A stretch of DNA of 12,653 nucleotides, taken from NCBI GenBank assembly GCA_031288885.1, contig JAITQP010000075.1:1-12653 (forward strand). Direction: 5' to 3'. The DNA comes from Prevotellaceae bacterium. GTDB lineage: Bacteria; Bacteroidota; Bacteroidia; Bacteroidales; UBA932. A program made the position numbers and the translations under genes. The notes under the pieces were generated by a model. It was not told the DNA's origin. It ran no database searches and worked only from the letters and a program-made list of their open reading frames with translations. Position 1 is the stretch's first letter; each line of letters opens with the position of its first letter. Shown piece by piece: positions 11,701 to 12,653 of the stretch.

Positions 11701-12653
11701 ATGACGAAAACGATTTTCAAGCATTTGTTGCTTTTTGCTGCCGTGGTAGCGATGAGCTGGAATGCACGGGGCGAAACCCGCACCATCACCATAACCGTGA
11801 ACTCCATAGAAAGCGGAGGCGGTACGCTTAGTAGCAGCAGCAGCTACAACGATGCCGTAGAAAAAGCGTGGACGCAAGATGGCGTTTCCTTTGCCGGAAA
11901 AGCCATTAAAAAAGGAACTGGTGGCAACGCTGGGGCTATCCAAGCACGAGCCTCCGAGGGCTTGCTGTACAATACTACACCCCTCTCCGGAAAAATTGTA
12001 AGCATCACAATAACTTCCACAGGAACTGCACGCAGCTCCTCCTGCTATGGTGGCTCATCTCAATTGGTCAGTAACGACCTTTCCGATTACAACGTAAATA
12101 ATAGCGGAACGCCGGTTGGCTCTACATCAGACACTGGCTGGACTGCCGAGGATTTTAGCGGAACAAGCTACACATTCTTTGCCATTAAAAGAAGTTCCAA
12201 TGTTGCCTACTGGTCTTCGGTGGTAATTACCTACGAAATACCCGACCCATCGGTAGCCTTTTCACCCAGCGCGCTGGCGTTTAATACAACGCTTATCGGC
12301 ACGTCCAATACGCAGAGGCTAACCATCAACAAGGGCGTGCGCCTGACGCATAGCGTTACTCTGTCTGTCCTCAACGACACGGCGGGGGTGTTTTCCGTTC
12401 CTGTGGACACGGTTACTGCCCAAGAGGCAATGAGCACAAGCGGCAAAAAGGTTGACGTTGTGTTTACGCCTGTGCATACGTACGCCTACGGCGGCGTGCT
12501 GCGCATCTCAAGCGAGGGCGGCGACTTTGTCGACACCACCCTCGCGCTGACCGGCGCAGGCGGCCTGCCAACGCTTAGCGCAGATTCCGCGCAGGTGCGC
12601 TTCGGCGGCTTGGCACAGGGAACCAGCACATCAAGAAACATCAAAATCACCTC
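11701..12653 (+). CDS. Secreted protein with tandem ASH/choice-of-anchor-type domains (5' part)
   Basis: Open to the window end, 317 complete codons, no stop. The signal peptide (basic Lys3/Lys7, hydrophobic 9-19) is probably cut near Gly24. Residues ~27-180 form a Ser/Thr/Gly-rich beta-sandwich-like domain ending YWSSVVITYEI, a pattern seen N-terminal to Ig-like repeats in Bacteroidetes surface proteins. Residues ~184-286 resemble the ASH/HYDIN-like or choice-of-anchor D domain (FSPSALAFNTTLIGTSNTQRLTI ... VDVVFTP ... YGGVLRISS ... LALTGAGG). A second copy begins at ~291 (TLSADSAQVRFGGLAQGTSTSRNIKIT). More repeats and perhaps a type IX secretion or anchoring tail are expected beyond the window. 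No function is assigned. Confidence 0.85.
   Translation, partial: MTKTIFKHLLLFAAVVAMSWNARGETRTITITVNSIESGGGTLSSSSSYNDAVEKAWTQDGVSFAGKAIKKGTGGNAGAIQARASEGLLYNTTPLSGKIVSITITSTGTARSSSCYGGSSQLVSNDLSDYNVNNSGTPVGSTSDTGWTAEDFSGTSYTFFAIKRSSNVAYWSSVVITYEIPDPSVAFSPSALAFNTTLIGTSNTQRLTINKGVRLTHSVTLSVLNDTAGVFSVPVDTVTAQEAMSTSGKKVDVVFTPVHTYAYGGVLRISSEGGDFVDTTLALTGAGGLPTLSADSAQVRFGGLAQGTSTSRNIKIT

Overview
The window looks like a chromosomal segment from a member of the Bacteroidota, probably Bacteroidales. Coding regions are GC-rich and intergenic stretches AT-rich. Shine-Dalgarno sites are mostly absent. Several intergenic stretches carry the Bacteroidetes-type promoter signature (TTTG, about 19 bases, TAnnTTTG). 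The protein families (Bacteroidetes-style LysE, Lnt, a secreted protein with ASH-like repeats) fit this. No rRNA, tRNA, integrase or transposase gene was seen.

Region 1 (14-7322, minus strand) is one seven-gene export operon. Read 5' to 3' it holds a TetR-family regulator, a TolC-like outer-membrane channel, a YbhG/HlyD-like periplasmic adaptor (probable lipoprotein), two separate ABC ATPases matching the N- and C-terminal halves of the fused E. coli protein YbhF, and two ABC-2 permeases (YbhS/YbhR-like). Together these encode a regulated tripartite efflux pump like CecR-YbhGFSR, with its own outer-membrane factor. The two ATPases carry complementary motif losses, which predicts an asymmetric heterodimer with one working and one degenerate ATP site. 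Two kinds of non-coding structure sit in this operon. One is a set of degenerate 7-bp tandem repeats at six gene boundaries, some running into the first or last codons. The other is a nested inverted-repeat element (4031-4328, REPIN/MITE-like) between the adaptor and ATPase genes.

Region 2 (about 7323-9394, plus strand) is accessory in character. It holds a hicB-hicA toxin-antitoxin pair behind a full-match promoter, a GC-rich 3-methyladenine DNA glycosylase gene, and a HEPN/MNT-nucleotidyltransferase pair with its own promoter. The nucleotidyltransferase gene runs 121 bp into the 3' end of the convergent lnt gene. Both reading frames appear to have lost their native stops at the junction.

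Region 3 (9274-12653) holds lnt (apolipoprotein N-acyltransferase, minus strand), a divergently transcribed LysE-family exporter whose mRNA is probably almost leaderless, and the 5' part of a secreted protein with ASH/choice-of-anchor-type repeats that runs off the window end.
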